A stretch of 64,000 nt of DNA from Pseudosulfitobacter sp. DSM 107133 (GCF_022788695.1 NZ_CP085158.1:1-64000), one strand, 5' to 3'; positions 43,886 through 53,356 are shown, numbered from the stretch's first letter. A program made the numbers and translations. The notes: generated by a model from the sequence alone, not told the origin.

Positions 43886-45652
43886 TTAGTTGTTGGAAGC
43901 AAGCTGCGCAGGCAGACGGAAGGTCCACAGCAGGCCGCCCTGGTTGAGGTAGTTCACCTTCTGGGCCACTTCGCCGCCCCAGAGTGGCACCGCACCACCC
44001 CATCCGGAGATTACGGTCACAAACTGTTCACCGTCCTGTTCCCAGGTGATGGGCTGGCCGACGATGCCGGAACCGGTCTGGAACGACCAAAGCTTGTCGC
44101 CGGTTTCGTCATCGAAGGCGATGAATTCACCCTCGGGCGTGCCTGTGAACACCAGTCCACCGGCAGTGGTCATCACACCGGCCCAAAGGGGCGCGTCGTT
44201 CTTGTACTCCCACTTGATCTCGCCGGTGTCGGGGTCCATCGCCTTGAGGCTGCCGATGTGGTCCTCGTAGTTCGGCTTGATCGTGAAGCCCGAACCAAGG
44301 TAGGCCGCACCTTTCTTGTAGGTGATCGGCTCGTTCCAGACGTCCATGCCCCATTCGTTGGAGGGCACATAAAACAGGCCAGTTACGGGCGAGTGTGCCA
44401 TAGGCATCCAGTTTTTGCCGCCGAGGAAGGAAGGCGACGAGAACACGACTTCCCCCTTGTTGCCATCGGCCGACGCAGCCGGGTCGCCGGGGCGATTCTC
44501 TTCGACGAAGATCGGACGACCGGTATCATCGATGCCGCTGGCCCATGTGATGTCCTTGACGAAAGGTGCGGCACTCACAAATGCGCCGTCCTCGCGGTTG
44601 AGAACATAGAAGTAGCCGTTGCGGTCGGCGGTAGCCCACCGTTTGTTGCCTGCGCGGTCTTCATAGGCGACGACTTCGTTCACCCCGTCATAGTCCCAGC
44701 CTTCGCGGGGCGTCGTCTGGAAGTGCCACTTGATCTCGCCCGTGGCCGGGTCGATACCGATGCGTGACGCGGCATAGAGGTTGTCACCGGAGTTGCCTTC
44801 TGTCGGCTGGCCCGCATTGCGCAGGTGGCTGTTCCAGGGGGCAGGGTTTCCCGCGCCGAACACCAGCGTATCCGTGTCCGCGTCATACGATCCACCGAGC
44901 CAGGTAGCCCCGCCGCCGGTTTTCCACATATCGCCCGGCCATGTCGCGTTCAGCGTGCCGGTCATCGTGCTTTCTTCGCCGTTCAGCATCCCCATGTGAC
45001 CCTCGATCACCGGACGATCCCAGATCAGTTCGCCGGTCTCGGTATCACGGGCTTGGACACGGCCGACCACGCCGAACTCACCGCCAGAGTTGCCGGTGAT
45101 GATCATGCCGTTCAGGATCAGCGGGGCGGCAGTGTAGCTGTACCCCGCCTTGTAATCGGCGATCTGCTTGTTCCAGACCACATCGCCGGTGTCCTTGTTC
45201 AATGCAACGATGCGCGCATCGAGCGTGCCGAAGTAAACCTTGTCGCCAAAGATGGCGGCACCCCGGTTCACGACGTCGCAACACGGCAGGATACCTTCGG
45301 GCAGGCGGGCGTCATACTGCCACAGCTCTTTGCCTGTCTTGATGTCGATTGCATACATCCGCGAATAGGAGCCGGTGATGTACATCACGCCGTCATGCAC
45401 GATGGGCTGCGTTTCCTGGCCGCGCTGCTTTTCACCGCCGAGAGAGAACGCCCAGGCCGGCACAAGGTTCTTGACGTTGTCCTTGTTCAGAGTTGTCAGC
45501 GGAGAGTGGCGTTGCAGGTGACGCCCCATGCCGTTTGTCAACACGTCACCCGTGGATGCCGTATCATTCGCAAGATCGGCCTCTGTGACGTCAGCGACCG
45601 CCAGGCTTGCCGTCATCATCGAAGCCGTCAGCGCCAAAATAAATCTGTTCAT
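43886..45652 (-). CDS. exaA: PQQ-dependent alcohol dehydrogenase, probable lanthanide type (ExaA/PedH-like)
   Basis: The 588-aa periplasmic quinoprotein has a signal peptide ([20 protein letters not shown]). It is an eight-bladed propeller with the adjacent disulfide Cys124-Cys125 (ILPCCD), Glu192 (GGEFG) and Asn269 (GAGNPAPWN) at the metal/PQQ site, and WDYDG with Asp320 (catalytic) and Asp322. The second Asp is the hallmark of lanthanide-dependent members (PedH, XoxF); Ca enzymes lack it. The C-terminal blocks ([34 protein letters not shown]) are closer to ExaA/PedH ethanol dehydrogenases than to methanol dehydrogenases. It oxidises alcohols and passes electrons to cytochrome c. The start at 45652 follows GGAGGAATACCGA. 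Confidence 0.92.
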   Translation of the reverse strand: MNRFILALTASMMTASLAVADVTEADLANDTASTGDVLTNGMGRHLQRHSPLTTLNKDNVKNLVPAWAFSLGGEKQRGQETQPIVHDGVMYITGSYSRMYAIDIKTGKELWQYDARLPEGILPCCDVVNRGAAIFGDKVYFGTLDARIVALNKDTGDVVWNKQIADYKAGYSYTAAPLILNGMIITGNSGGEFGVVGRVQARDTETGELIWDRPVIEGHMGMLNGEESTMTGTLNATWPGDMWKTGGGATWLGGSYDADTDTLVFGAGNPAPWNSHLRNAGQPTEGNSGDNLYAASRIGIDPATGEIKWHFQTTPREGWDYDGVNEVVAYEDRAGNKRWATADRNGYFYVLNREDGAFVSAAPFVKDITWASGIDDTGRPIFVEENRPGDPAASADGNKGEVVFSSPSFLGGKNWMPMAHSPVTGLFYVPSNEWGMDVWNEPITYKKGAAYLGSGFTIKPNYEDHIGSLKAMDPDTGEIKWEYKNDAPLWAGVMTTAGGLVFTGTPEGEFIAFDDETGDKLWSFQTGSGIVGQPITWEQDGEQFVTVISGWGGAVPLWGGEVAQKVNYLNQGGLLWTFRLPAQLASNN

Positions 45653-45874
45653 TCGGTATTCCTCCCAAGAATTATCTGGTCCGGCCACACCTTATGAATG
45701 AACGGCGCAATCCGGCATAGCTCGACTATCTGCACAAAAAGGCAAAGCGGCTATTGAACAATGGTCGTATGTCCAAGGGCGTCTCGCCCAAGACCAAAGT
45801 CGCAGTGCTGACGCGGGTGCGAGGGGGCTAGTCTGGCAGTCGAACGGACACCCTTCCAGATCAAAGGACACCCC

Positions 45875-46849
45875 TTGCGAAACTTCATTACTGCTCTCTT
45901 TCTTTCTATGTCTGCTACGTTCGGGGTAACGCCGGTACGCGCTGAACTGCCCGTCTTGCGCATCGCCGTTCTACAGGTTGGAACGGTAAACTGGGAGCTT
46001 GATACAATCCGTCACCATGGCCTCGATACCGCCAACGGTTTCACACTCGAGGTTCAGGGCGTCGCGGGCGGGGCTGCTGCGATGGTGGCGTTCCAGGGGG
46101 GTGCTGCCGACGCGGTGGTGAGCGACTGGTTGTGGGTTGCGCGGCAGCGGGCTGCGGGCAAGGATTTCGTGTTTCTCCCCTATTCACGCGCAGTCGGTGC
46201 ATTGATGGTACAGGAAGAAAGCGCGGCGCAGACGCTTGCCGATCTGCGGGGCCGCAAAATCGGTATCGCAGGCGGTCCGCTGGATAAAAGCTGGCTGGTG
46301 CTGCGGGCCTATGCGGCTCAGGAATACGGCATGGATCTGAAGGCCGAAACCGAACAAGTCTTTGGTGCGCCCCCGCTGATCTTCAAGACAGCAGTTGATG
46401 GCGGTGTGGACGGTGCGATCAATTATTGGCATTTCAATGCCAAGATGCAGGCGCGTGGCATGCGCAAACTGATCGACATAGACGATGCCGCCCGCGCGCT
46501 GGACCTTGATCCGCAAACACCGCTGCTGGGATATGTCGTGAGGGGTGAATTGCTGCGCGCCAAACCGGGCCTTGTTGCAGGCCTTGCCGCGGCGTCGCGT
46601 GCGGCGAAAGATATCATGCTGTCGAATGATGCTGTATGGGACCGTCTGCGGCCCTTAATGAGCGCACGGTCAGATGCACAATTCCTAGCCCTCAGGGATG
46701 GATTTCGCGCAGGAATCCCACCAGCTGCTCCGGTTGACGAGCAGGCCGCGGCGCGCATGCTGGCATTGATGGCCGATCTGGGCGGTACCGAGTTGCTGGG
46801 GGATGCCACGACCCTCCCGCAAGGCGTTTTCTACAAACAGGTGCCCTGA
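45875..46849 (+). CDS. NMT1-type ABC transporter substrate-binding protein
   Basis: This is a 324-aa periplasmic binding protein. A signal peptide (RNFITALFLSMSATFGVTPVRA) follows a TTG start at 45875 with RBS AAAGGACACCCC. The fold matches the NMT1/SsuA/TauA class (LRIAVLQVGTVNWELDTIRHHGLD, GGAAAMVAFQGGAADAVVSDWLWVARQRAAGKDF). It is divergent from the alcohol dehydrogenase and sits upstream of its ATPase. The cognate permease is probably at 60764. The ligand is unknown; co-location suggests something needed for PQQ-alcohol metabolism. Confidence 0.85.
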   Translation: MRNFITALFLSMSATFGVTPVRAELPVLRIAVLQVGTVNWELDTIRHHGLDTANGFTLEVQGVAGGAAAMVAFQGGAADAVVSDWLWVARQRAAGKDFVFLPYSRAVGALMVQEESAAQTLADLRGRKIGIAGGPLDKSWLVLRAYAAQEYGMDLKAETEQVFGAPPLIFKTAVDGGVDGAINYWHFNAKMQARGMRKLIDIDDAARALDLDPQTPLLGYVVRGELLRAKPGLVAGLAAASRAAKDIMLSNDAVWDRLRPLMSARSDAQFLALRDGFRAGIPPAAPVDEQAAARMLALMADLGGTELLGDATTLPQGVFYKQVP

Positions 46850-46850
46850 C

Positions 46851-47462
46851 ATGCAGGCGTCACATGCCCCTGTGGTGGATCTTGATCTGCGGTCATTCGC
46901 GAAGAACGACACGGCAATCCTGGGCAGCATCAAGATCACCCTGAGCCCTGCGGAAACGCTGGCGCTAGTCGGGCCTTCGGGGATTGGAAAGACGTCGCTG
47001 TTGCGGATCATCGCGGGGATCGAGACGGGGTTCGAAGGCGACAGGCGGGTGCACGGAAAAATCGCGATGGTGTTTCAGGAGCCCACCTTGCTGCCCTGGC
47101 GCTGCCTGCGCGACAATATCACGATCCCGACCGGTGTTGATGCCAAAACCGCCGAGGATGCCTTGACGGAAGTCGGGCTGGCCGGGCGCGGCAGCGATTT
47201 TCCGGCGCAGCTTTCACTGGGCCAGCAGCGCCGCTTGTCTCTGGCGCGGGCGTTTGCGGTCAAGCCGACGCTCTTGCTGCTGGACGAGCCGTTCGTATCG
47301 CTGGACCCTGCGCTGGCCGATGAAATGATTTTGCTTTTCATAAGGCTGCGCGAGGCGCATCAGGTGGCCAGCATCTTTGTGACCCACGTCGTTGACGAAG
47401 CCGAGAAGATGGCGAGCCGCACGATCCGGTTGGCCGGATCACCGGCCCGTCTGGTCCTCTGA
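46851..47462 (+). CDS. ABC transporter ATP-binding protein (SsuB/TauB-like)
   Basis: This is a 203-aa ATPase. Walker A is GPSGIGKTS (about 40-48), the Q-loop is in MVFQEPTLLPWRCL, the signature is LSLGQQRRLSLARA, and Walker B is LLLLDEPFVSLDP. The H-loop is in FVTHVVDEAEKM. It starts one base after the binding-protein gene stop, so the two are one operon. It is shorter than typical SsuB (about 250 aa), lacking a C-terminal extension. Its membrane partner is not adjacent. Confidence 0.9.
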   Translation: MQASHAPVVDLDLRSFAKNDTAILGSIKITLSPAETLALVGPSGIGKTSLLRIIAGIETGFEGDRRVHGKIAMVFQEPTLLPWRCLRDNITIPTGVDAKTAEDALTEVGLAGRGSDFPAQLSLGQQRRLSLARAFAVKPTLLLLDEPFVSLDPALADEMILLFIRLREAHQVASIFVTHVVDEAEKMASRTIRLAGSPARLVL

Positions 47463-47470
47463 CAGCCGCC

Positions 47471-48262
47471 TCACCGCTTGCGCCCGACCATGCCACGTGC
47501 CGGATCGTATCCCCAGACGGCACCGGCGACAAAAACACCGGCGGCCAGCAGCGTCCACAACAGCGCCTCTCCGTTGAACTGGCCGTAAAGCGCGAAACGG
47601 ATCAGTTCGATCCCGTGTGTGAACGGGTTGAAAGCGCAGATTGCATAGAGAAGTTCAGAGCTTTCGGCCATTTTCCATAGCGGATAGAGTGCGGAGGACA
47701 AAAAGAACATCGGGAAGATGACGAAGTTCATCACACCTGCGAAATTCTCGAGCTGTTTGACAAAGCTCGACAAAACCAGCCCAAGCGCGCCAAGCATCAG
47801 GCCGACAATCAAGAACGCAGGGAAAACTGCGAGGTACCCCGCCACGGGGGCCGACACACCAAAGGCCGCCGCGATGGCCAGAAACGCGTATGCCTGCAAG
47901 ATCGAGATCAGAGTGGAGCCGACAAGTTTGCAAAACAGCAACCACCAGCGGGGCAGGGGGCTGGTCAGCAACAGCTTCATCGAGCCCATCTCGCGGTCAT
48001 ACACAAGGCTGAGCGAAGATTGCATGCCATTGAACAACAAGATCATGCCGCACAGACCCGGTACGATATATGTCTCGTAGGTGATGTAGGTCTGATAGGG
48101 CGCGATAATGCTGATGCCCAACGCCGCGCGAAAGCCTGCGGCAAAGACCAGCAGCCAGACGAGCGGCCGCACGAGTGCGGCGACAAAACGCTCGCGCTGG
48201 TGCACGAAACGCAACGCTTCGCGCAGCGAAATGGCGTAAAGCGATGTCATATAGGCATTCAT
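47471..48262 (-). CDS. ABC-2 type permease of PQQ-alcohol cluster (PedC/LutF-like)
   Basis: This is a 263-aa membrane protein with about six helices of the ABC-2 family (VRPLVWLLVFAAGFRAAL, VPGLCGMILLFNGMQSSLSLVYDREMGSMKLLLTSPLPR, FPMFFLSSALYPLW). The last gene of a five-gene operon, it overlaps the ATPase gene by four bases. Homologues of this cluster (Ped ABC genes in Pseudomonas putida, Lut in methylotrophs) are implicated in lanthanide uptake or handling; assignment is by synteny and family. Confidence 0.88.
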   Translation of the reverse strand: MNAYMTSLYAISLREALRFVHQRERFVAALVRPLVWLLVFAAGFRAALGISIIAPYQTYITYETYIVPGLCGMILLFNGMQSSLSLVYDREMGSMKLLLTSPLPRWWLLFCKLVGSTLISILQAYAFLAIAAAFGVSAPVAGYLAVFPAFLIVGLMLGALGLVLSSFVKQLENFAGVMNFVIFPMFFLSSALYPLWKMAESSELLYAICAFNPFTHGIELIRFALYGQFNGEALLWTLLAAGVFVAGAVWGYDPARGMVGRKR

Positions 48263-48975
48263 GCAGCCGCCCCTGTCAGCTTTAGAAAACGGTCGGAAAG
48301 AGGCATCTCTGCACTGATGTCGCCGGCGGTGCCATCGGCCAGAATTTTCCCTCGGTGCAGGATCACAAGGCGGTCGTCGGGGCGCACTTCATCGGCCAGA
48401 TGGGTCGCCCAGAGCACACAGGTGCCCTCTGCCGCCAGGTCGTGTACATGGGCCGTGATTGCATGGCGTGCCGCAGCATCCAAGCCGACGGTTGGTTCGT
48501 CCAGCAAAAGCACCGAAGGGCTGTGCAGAAGGGCGCGGGCGATTTCGGTCCGGCGTTTGTGACCGCCGTTCAGCGTGCGCGCTTTTTCACCGGCGCGGGC
48601 GCGCATGTCCAAACGGTCAAGTGCCGCATCAATGGCGGTCTCTGCCCTGCGGCCCGACATACCCTGCAACGCCGTAAAATAGCGCAGGTTCTGGCGCACT
48701 GTCAGATCCAGATCCAGCGTTGTCTGCTGGAACACGATGCCCAGATGCGACAGCGCGCGGCGTGGATGGTCCGACAGGGTCTCACCCGCAATCGTGATGC
48801 GGCCCTGCCTTGACACGATCAACCGCGTCAGCAGATTGAACAATGTCGATTTTCCCGCACCGTTGGGGCCCAGCAGGGCGCAAAACTGTCCTGACGAGAC
48901 CTCGAACGAGACGTCGTCCAACGCGACCTTTGACCCGTAGCGATAGCTCAGGCCGCTGATGGATAATCCTGTCAT
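48259..48975 (-). CDS. ABC ATPase of PQQ-alcohol cluster (PedB/LutE-like)
   Basis: This is a 238-aa ATPase with Walker A GPNGAGKST (about 36-44), Q-loop IVFQQTTLDLDLTVRQNLRYF, signature LNGGHKRRTEIARAL and Walker B VLLLDEPTVGLD. LNGGHKRR in place of LSGGQ is typical of the ABC-2 subfamily tied to PQQ alcohol systems. It overlaps the permease gene and the upstream small periplasmic protein gene by four bases each. It drives the PedC/LutF-like permease. Confidence 0.9.
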   Translation of the reverse strand: MTGLSISGLSYRYGSKVALDDVSFEVSSGQFCALLGPNGAGKSTLFNLLTRLIVSRQGRITIAGETLSDHPRRALSHLGIVFQQTTLDLDLTVRQNLRYFTALQGMSGRRAETAIDAALDRLDMRARAGEKARTLNGGHKRRTEIARALLHSPSVLLLDEPTVGLDAAARHAITAHVHDLAAEGTCVLWATHLADEVRPDDRLVILHRGKILADGTAGDISAEMPLSDRFLKLTGAAA

Positions 48976-49421
48976 TCGATGGTGATTTCAATCCGCTGGG
49001 TTTCACCCGTGCTGCCGGGTACTTTCATATAATAGCGTCCCGGCTTGATCGCCAAGAACCCGATCTCCATTTCGCCCGCTTCGTCGAACTCAACACTGTC
49101 GAGGCCAAGGGGTCTGATCTCAAGCCCCTCAACGACAATCTCGTCGATCCAGATCGACCGAAAGAACTCCGGCCCCGTCAACGCCAGCTCCTGCGAGCCA
49201 TCGCCGATGATCTCGAACTCGTAATAGGTGCCGGATTTCAGCACCCATGGACCCTCCGAAATGGGCATGCCCGAGGACAGTGTCAGGGGCGGCAGGTCTT
49301 CCTTATTCTTGCCCGACAGCACGCCCGCGGCACCAAAGCCGCTGTCGTGATCGTCCCCAAATGCCGGTGAGGACAGTGCAAGGCAGGCAATCAGCGTGGG
49401 TTTCAGCAGTGTTTTCAACAT
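48972..49421 (-). CDS. Small periplasmic protein of the cluster (possible LutD-like)
   Basis: This is a 149-aa protein with a signal peptide (MLKTLLKPTLIACLALSSPAFG) and a mature beta-rich, acidic sequence starting DDHDSGFGAAGV. Blocks include EGPWVLKSGTYYEFEIIGDGSQELALTGPEFFRSIWIDEIVVE and KPGRYYMKVPG. No catalytic motif is seen. It sits between the beta-propeller and ATPase genes, the place of small periplasmic proteins in Lut-type clusters, one of which binds lanthanides. Metal binding here is only a hypothesis. Confidence 0.75.
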   Translation of the reverse strand: MLKTLLKPTLIACLALSSPAFGDDHDSGFGAAGVLSGKNKEDLPPLTLSSGMPISEGPWVLKSGTYYEFEIIGDGSQELALTGPEFFRSIWIDEIVVEGLEIRPLGLDSVEFDEAGEMEIGFLAIKPGRYYMKVPGSTGETQRIEITIE

Positions 49422-49445
49422 GTGTATTCTCCGGTTGTCGTGTCG

Positions 49446-50417
49446 TTATGGACGAAAGGCGGCACCCCATGGAAAGCGTCCGACCTTGATTGTCTTGACG
49501 GCCTTGCGCGATGCCACGTCAATGACGGTCACGTCACCTGAAACACCGTTGGTGGTGAACAACTGCGAATGGTCCTCGTTGAACTCCATGTGCCAGACGC
49601 GGCGCCCGACGAGGATGTATTCTTCGACCTCGTAGGTTTCGGCGTTGACCGCAGCGATGTGATTGGACGGCCCGAGGGCGACAAATACGGTGCCGTAATC
49701 GGGCGTAAACTCGAAACCCACGGGCTGCACACGATCAGGATGCACGCCCTGCACCTCGAACTCGATCTTTCCCTTTTCGGTTTGCGTCGCTGTATCAAAC
49801 ACCGTGAGCGTGCCGCCGATTTCAGCGCTGACCCACATTTCGGTGCCCTGCTTGGCAAATTCGGCGTGGCGCGGGCGGCTGTCGACCAGCGTGTTGGCAA
49901 ACAGCTCGTTGGTTTCGGTGTTGATCCAATGCGCCATGTTCGTGGTTTCGGAGGTGGTGATGGCAATCTTGCCGTCCGGCGATACGGCCATGCCTTCGGG
50001 TTCAACGCCCACGTCGATCTGGGCCACAACCTCGCCGGTCTGCGTGTTGACGACCGTGGTGATCGCGTCGTCTTCGTTGGCGATATAGAGGTGGATGTCA
50101 TCGGGATGCAGCACGAATTGTTCGGGGTCTTCCCCCGAGGGCAGATCGCGCAGGATCTCGCCCGTGTTCGGGTCCATCACCTGGACTGAATCACTGTCGG
50201 ACGCGCAGATGTAGAGGCGGGTGAAGTCCTTTGAAAAGGTAATGCCGCGCGGGCGTTCGCCTGTGGGATAGGTCTGGATGACTTCCAGTGTGTCGGTGTC
50301 GATCACACTGACGGTGTCGTCCTTTTCGTTGGTGACCCAGATTTCGCCGGCGGTGACAGGCGCGGCGAGCGCCAGAGGCACAATCAGGGGCAGCAGTTTT
50401 GTCAGGGGTTCGTTCAT
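49446..50417 (-). CDS. PQQ-associated YVTN beta-propeller protein
   Basis: This is a 323-aa periplasmic protein. A signal peptide (LLPLIVPLALAAPVTAG) precedes seven YVTN-like repeats such as GEIWVTNEKDDTVSVIDTDTLEVIQTYPTGERPRGI and DIHLYIANEDDAITTVVNTQTGEVVAQIDVGVEPEGM. This class is regularly encoded with PQQ alcohol dehydrogenase ABC systems, where it may bind substrate or partner with the periplasmic binding protein. It overlaps the upstream binding-protein gene by four bases. Confidence 0.9.
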   Translation of the reverse strand: MNEPLTKLLPLIVPLALAAPVTAGEIWVTNEKDDTVSVIDTDTLEVIQTYPTGERPRGITFSKDFTRLYICASDSDSVQVMDPNTGEILRDLPSGEDPEQFVLHPDDIHLYIANEDDAITTVVNTQTGEVVAQIDVGVEPEGMAVSPDGKIAITTSETTNMAHWINTETNELFANTLVDSRPRHAEFAKQGTEMWVSAEIGGTLTVFDTATQTEKGKIEFEVQGVHPDRVQPVGFEFTPDYGTVFVALGPSNHIAAVNAETYEVEEYILVGRRVWHMEFNEDHSQLFTTNGVSGDVTVIDVASRKAVKTIKVGRFPWGAAFRP

Positions 50418-51574
50418 TGGAAAGCCTCACATTTGCTTTCGGGCTGATCCAGCCCGAGGGTATCGAGTTCATTGACGCGGTGCAGAAATCCTTCGAGAGG
50501 TGCCTGCTCCACCAGCGCGCGGGGGTGCACGATGGCGATGGGCTGGCGCAGCTGACCGTTCCAGGTGCGGTAGGTCAACGGGCGGCCCTTGAAGCCCGCC
50601 AACTCGAAATCATCTGACAGGATATAGGCGCGCACAGCGCCGACAACGCCGGTGTTCGCGCGCGTCACGGCTTCGCCTACGGTGCGCGCGGCGGCCCAGC
50701 CTGCGTAATCCTCGGATGCCATCGGGCGCAGGCTTTCCTCCTCGAAGCGGCTTTGCAGCTGTGCGGCGCCCCATTGCTCGATCACGCGGTCCCATGTCAC
50801 TGCCGACAGCCCTTCAGAGCCGACAACAGGCCGTGCAGCCCAAGTGTTGTAGAGAACGTAGCGCCCGAAATCATGCAATTCGTCCGCAACGATCAGCGCG
50901 TCATAATCGCCCAGTTCTTGCGTAAACAGGGGCACTTCTTGCGCTGCATTGCGCCGCATGTCCGCATCAAAAAGCCATTGCTTTTCGGGCCCGGGCTTTA
51001 GCCCGAATTTGACGAGCGAGGCGCGCATTGCCGCGGCATAGGCCTCATCCTGCGGATGCCCGCCGACGATCATCGCAAGGTCCGTCCAGCGTTTTTGCAC
51101 CAGTACCTGCGCCAGTGCATCGGTGCGCATTGCGACGGACGGGAGGGCATGCAGCAGGTTGGCGCGGCAGGCGTCATCACGCAGCGCCACATTGCCCGAT
51201 GATATGTTGAACAACAGCGCATCGCGCGCCTCTGGCAGATCGGCGATCTGGAGGATGATCTCCGGGGCGGCATTCAGGATCAGAAATTTCGTGTCCTGTA
51301 GCAAGATCTTTGCAGCGGCCAGCGGATCCTCCCCTTCCGCCACATGCCCGTCGATCAGCGCGTATGTCTGGCCAAGGAACCTGCCGGTCGTCGCATTGTC
51401 CGCGATCCCTGTCCGCACGCCCGCAAGGCCAAGATCGCCTGGGAGTGGATCAAGGTTGGACAGGGTAGGGGGCAAGGGCTGTTCGACGTGCAGATAGGCC
51501 ATTGTCACAGCGACATCGGCCTGCGCCATTCGGGCAAGGCCGAGGGTTACCGCAATCGCAAGTCTCAAGATCAT
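50414..51574 (-). CDS. PQQ-alcohol cluster ABC substrate-binding protein (PedA/LutA-like)
   Basis: This is a 386-aa protein with a signal peptide (MILRLAIAVTLGLARMAQA) and a branched-chain-amino-acid-binding type fold: AYLHVEQPLPPTLSNLDPLPGDLGLAG, RWTDLAMIVGGHPQDEAYAAAMRASLVKFGL and YILSDDFELAGFKGRPLTYRTWNGQLRQP. It is the first gene of the minus-strand operon (binding protein, propeller, small periplasmic protein, ATPase, permease). It is divergent from the cytochrome gene at 51738, sharing a 163-bp control region with two GTCTAAT elements. Confidence 0.9.
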   Translation of the reverse strand: MILRLAIAVTLGLARMAQADVAVTMAYLHVEQPLPPTLSNLDPLPGDLGLAGVRTGIADNATTGRFLGQTYALIDGHVAEGEDPLAAAKILLQDTKFLILNAAPEIILQIADLPEARDALLFNISSGNVALRDDACRANLLHALPSVAMRTDALAQVLVQKRWTDLAMIVGGHPQDEAYAAAMRASLVKFGLKPGPEKQWLFDADMRRNAAQEVPLFTQELGDYDALIVADELHDFGRYVLYNTWAARPVVGSEGLSAVTWDRVIEQWGAAQLQSRFEEESLRPMASEDYAGWAAARTVGEAVTRANTGVVGAVRAYILSDDFELAGFKGRPLTYRTWNGQLRQPIAIVHPRALVEQAPLEGFLHRVNELDTLGLDQPESKCEAFQ

Positions 51575-51618
51575 ATCCGCCTCCCGCTTTTGTCAAACGT
51601 ACCGCGCGCGCCGAAACT

Positions 51619-51675
51619 GTCTAATGAGACCTTCGTAGAATACCTGCCGAAGGGTGTACCCAACCAAAGTCTAAT
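51619..51675. promoter_or_regulatory. Two GTCTAAT elements in a divergent control region
   Basis: GTCT-AATG-AGAC (51619-51630) is an inverted repeat. GTCTAATAT (51669-51677) lies 69 bp upstream of the cytochrome start. The pair sits between two divergent operons of the island. They match elements at 53361 and 61606 and are a candidate activator-binding site. Confidence 0.5.
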
Positions 51676-51737
51676 ATCGCCACCGTTTGGCAGTCCTTAG
51701 ACATGTGGAAAAACACAACCTGACTTGGGAGAGTGAT

Positions 51738-52442
51738 ATGAAACTTCGTCTGTTCGCAAAAACAGCCCTGCCGACAATTATTCTGGCAGGCGCTGTCACC
51801 ACCGCATTCGCGGCGGGTCCGCCTATCGGAATCTCGCCGGTGGATACGGGCAGCCTGCCGTCAACGGGCGAGGAATGGTTGACCGTCAATCCCTACCGCG
51901 CGGACACGGCCGGTGTCGATGTCTGGAAAGAAGCTGTCGAGGTCGGTGCCTCGGGATACAACCAGAACTGTGCGCGCTGTCACGGAATCGAGGGCGTATC
52001 GGGGGGCCTTGCACCTGATTTGCGGTATCTCGAAGCCGAAGAATACGGCGACGAATGGTATGCGGAACGGTTCCGCTCGGGCATGACGCAGAACGGGATT
52101 ACCAAAATGCCTGCCTTCGAAGAGCAGCTGGGACAGGACGCCGCCTGGGCGATCCGAACATACATCGAAACGCGCCCCGACAGCGATGCAATGGATGCGG
52201 TGTCAGACGAACTGAAAGCCTTGCGCGACCAGATGGCAGAATACGCAAACAATGCAGAGGGCGCGGATGCGGAAGCATTACAGGCCCGGTTGACCGAGAT
52301 CGGCGAAGGGATTGATACGCTTTCCGGCGCGCCAGTTGCAGACTCCATTGCCCTGCGTGCGGCGGCTCAGATCGACGGTACGCCTGCTGCATACAAAACT
52401 GCGGCAGAGACGCTTACAATCGGATTGTCGGCGGCGAACTAG
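51738..52442 (+). CDS. Cytochrome c (PedF/XoxG-like electron acceptor)
   Basis: This 234-aa periplasmic class I cytochrome c has a signal peptide (MKLRLFAKTALPTIILAGAVTTAFA). The heme site is CARCH (Cys78, Cys81, His82) and the distal Met is probably in ITKMPAF (about 123-129). The C-terminal 80 residues form an extra helical extension. The start is ATG 51738 with GGGAGAGTGAT upstream. It is the expected direct electron acceptor from the quinoprotein dehydrogenase. It is followed after one base by the MoxJ/PedG-like gene. Confidence 0.9.
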   Translation: MKLRLFAKTALPTIILAGAVTTAFAAGPPIGISPVDTGSLPSTGEEWLTVNPYRADTAGVDVWKEAVEVGASGYNQNCARCHGIEGVSGGLAPDLRYLEAEEYGDEWYAERFRSGMTQNGITKMPAFEEQLGQDAAWAIRTYIETRPDSDAMDAVSDELKALRDQMAEYANNAEGADAEALQARLTEIGEGIDTLSGAPVADSIALRAAAQIDGTPAAYKTAAETLTIGLSAAN

Positions 52443-52443
52443 C

Positions 52444-53346
52444 ATGCGCGCCGTGACAGTCGCTCTTTCGCTGGCGCTTGCGGGCCTGTCCTTTGCGGGG
52501 CAGGCCCGCGCTGCCGATCCCTGTGCCGATTATGTGCCGCAACCCAAACCGCAGAATGCCGGCCGAGATGAGGTGGGGCAGGACCTTGATCAGATCGTGG
52601 AGCGTGGATTCATGCTGTTTGCGGTCTATGAAAACTACCCACCCTACAGCTGGGAGGAGGCGGGCAAGCCACGGGGGGTCGATGTCGACATTGCCCGCCT
52701 GATTGCCGAAGAAATCGGCGTTAAGGCACAATTCAATTTTGTGTCGTCGGACGAAAACCTCGAAGCGGATCTGCGCAACAACGTCTGGAAAGGAGCTGTC
52801 ATAGGTGGGCGTGTCTCGAATGTGATGATGCGGGTGCCTTACGATTCAGCGTTCAAGTGCCGGGTCGAGCAGGTGGTATTCACGGGCCAGTATTCCACCG
52901 AATCCATCGCCATCGCCTATGCCAAGTCCGAGTATCCGGACGAAAAGCCCGTACCGGCCTATTTCCGGTTTGATACGGTTGCGGTTGAAAACGATTCAAT
53001 ATCGGATTTCTACCTGACATCATTCGCAGGCGGGCAGTTGGCGGCGAATATTGCGAGATATCCCGACATGCAGGCCGCAATGACCGCGCTGAACGGCGGC
53101 GAGACGAAGGCGGCCATGGGCCCGCTGGGGCAGTTGGAATACGGGCTGACCGAGGCGACGGACGTACACCAGCCCCCCTTGGCAGGCTTTGCTGTCAGCA
53201 ATTGGACTTTGGGTGTCGGGGTCAACTTCCGTTTTCGGCCGCTGTCTTATGCGGTGGATGACGCGATCTATGCAGCGCTCGAGGATGGACGGATCGCAGC
53301 GATATTCGACAGCTACGGGTTGAGTTTCCAGCCCCCTCTGCGCTGA
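52444..53346 (+). CDS. Periplasmic binding protein of MoxJ/XoxJ/PedG type
   Basis: This is a 300-aa protein with a signal peptide (MRAVTVALSLALAGLSFAGQARA) and a class-3 solute-binding fold (FMLFAVYENYPPYSWEEAGKPRGVDVDIARLIAEEIGV, GVGVNFRFRPLSYAVDDAIYAALEDGRI). Proteins of this type accompany cytochrome c and PQQ dehydrogenases and are thought to help activate the dehydrogenase rather than import a solute. It is directly coupled to the cytochrome gene. Confidence 0.88.
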   Translation: MRAVTVALSLALAGLSFAGQARAADPCADYVPQPKPQNAGRDEVGQDLDQIVERGFMLFAVYENYPPYSWEEAGKPRGVDVDIARLIAEEIGVKAQFNFVSSDENLEADLRNNVWKGAVIGGRVSNVMMRVPYDSAFKCRVEQVVFTGQYSTESIAIAYAKSEYPDEKPVPAYFRFDTVAVENDSISDFYLTSFAGGQLAANIARYPDMQAAMTALNGGETKAAMGPLGQLEYGLTEATDVHQPPLAGFAVSNWTLGVGVNFRFRPLSYAVDDAIYAALEDGRIAAIFDSYGLSFQPPLR

Positions 53347-53356
53347 GATATGCGCC

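Noticed and set aside
43886..45652. Annotation as XoxF methanol dehydrogenase
   Set aside because: The Asp-Tyr-Asp motif is shared with XoxF, but the C-terminal blocks and the Ped-like neighbourhood fit ExaA/PedH alcohol dehydrogenases better, so the methanol-specific name was not used.
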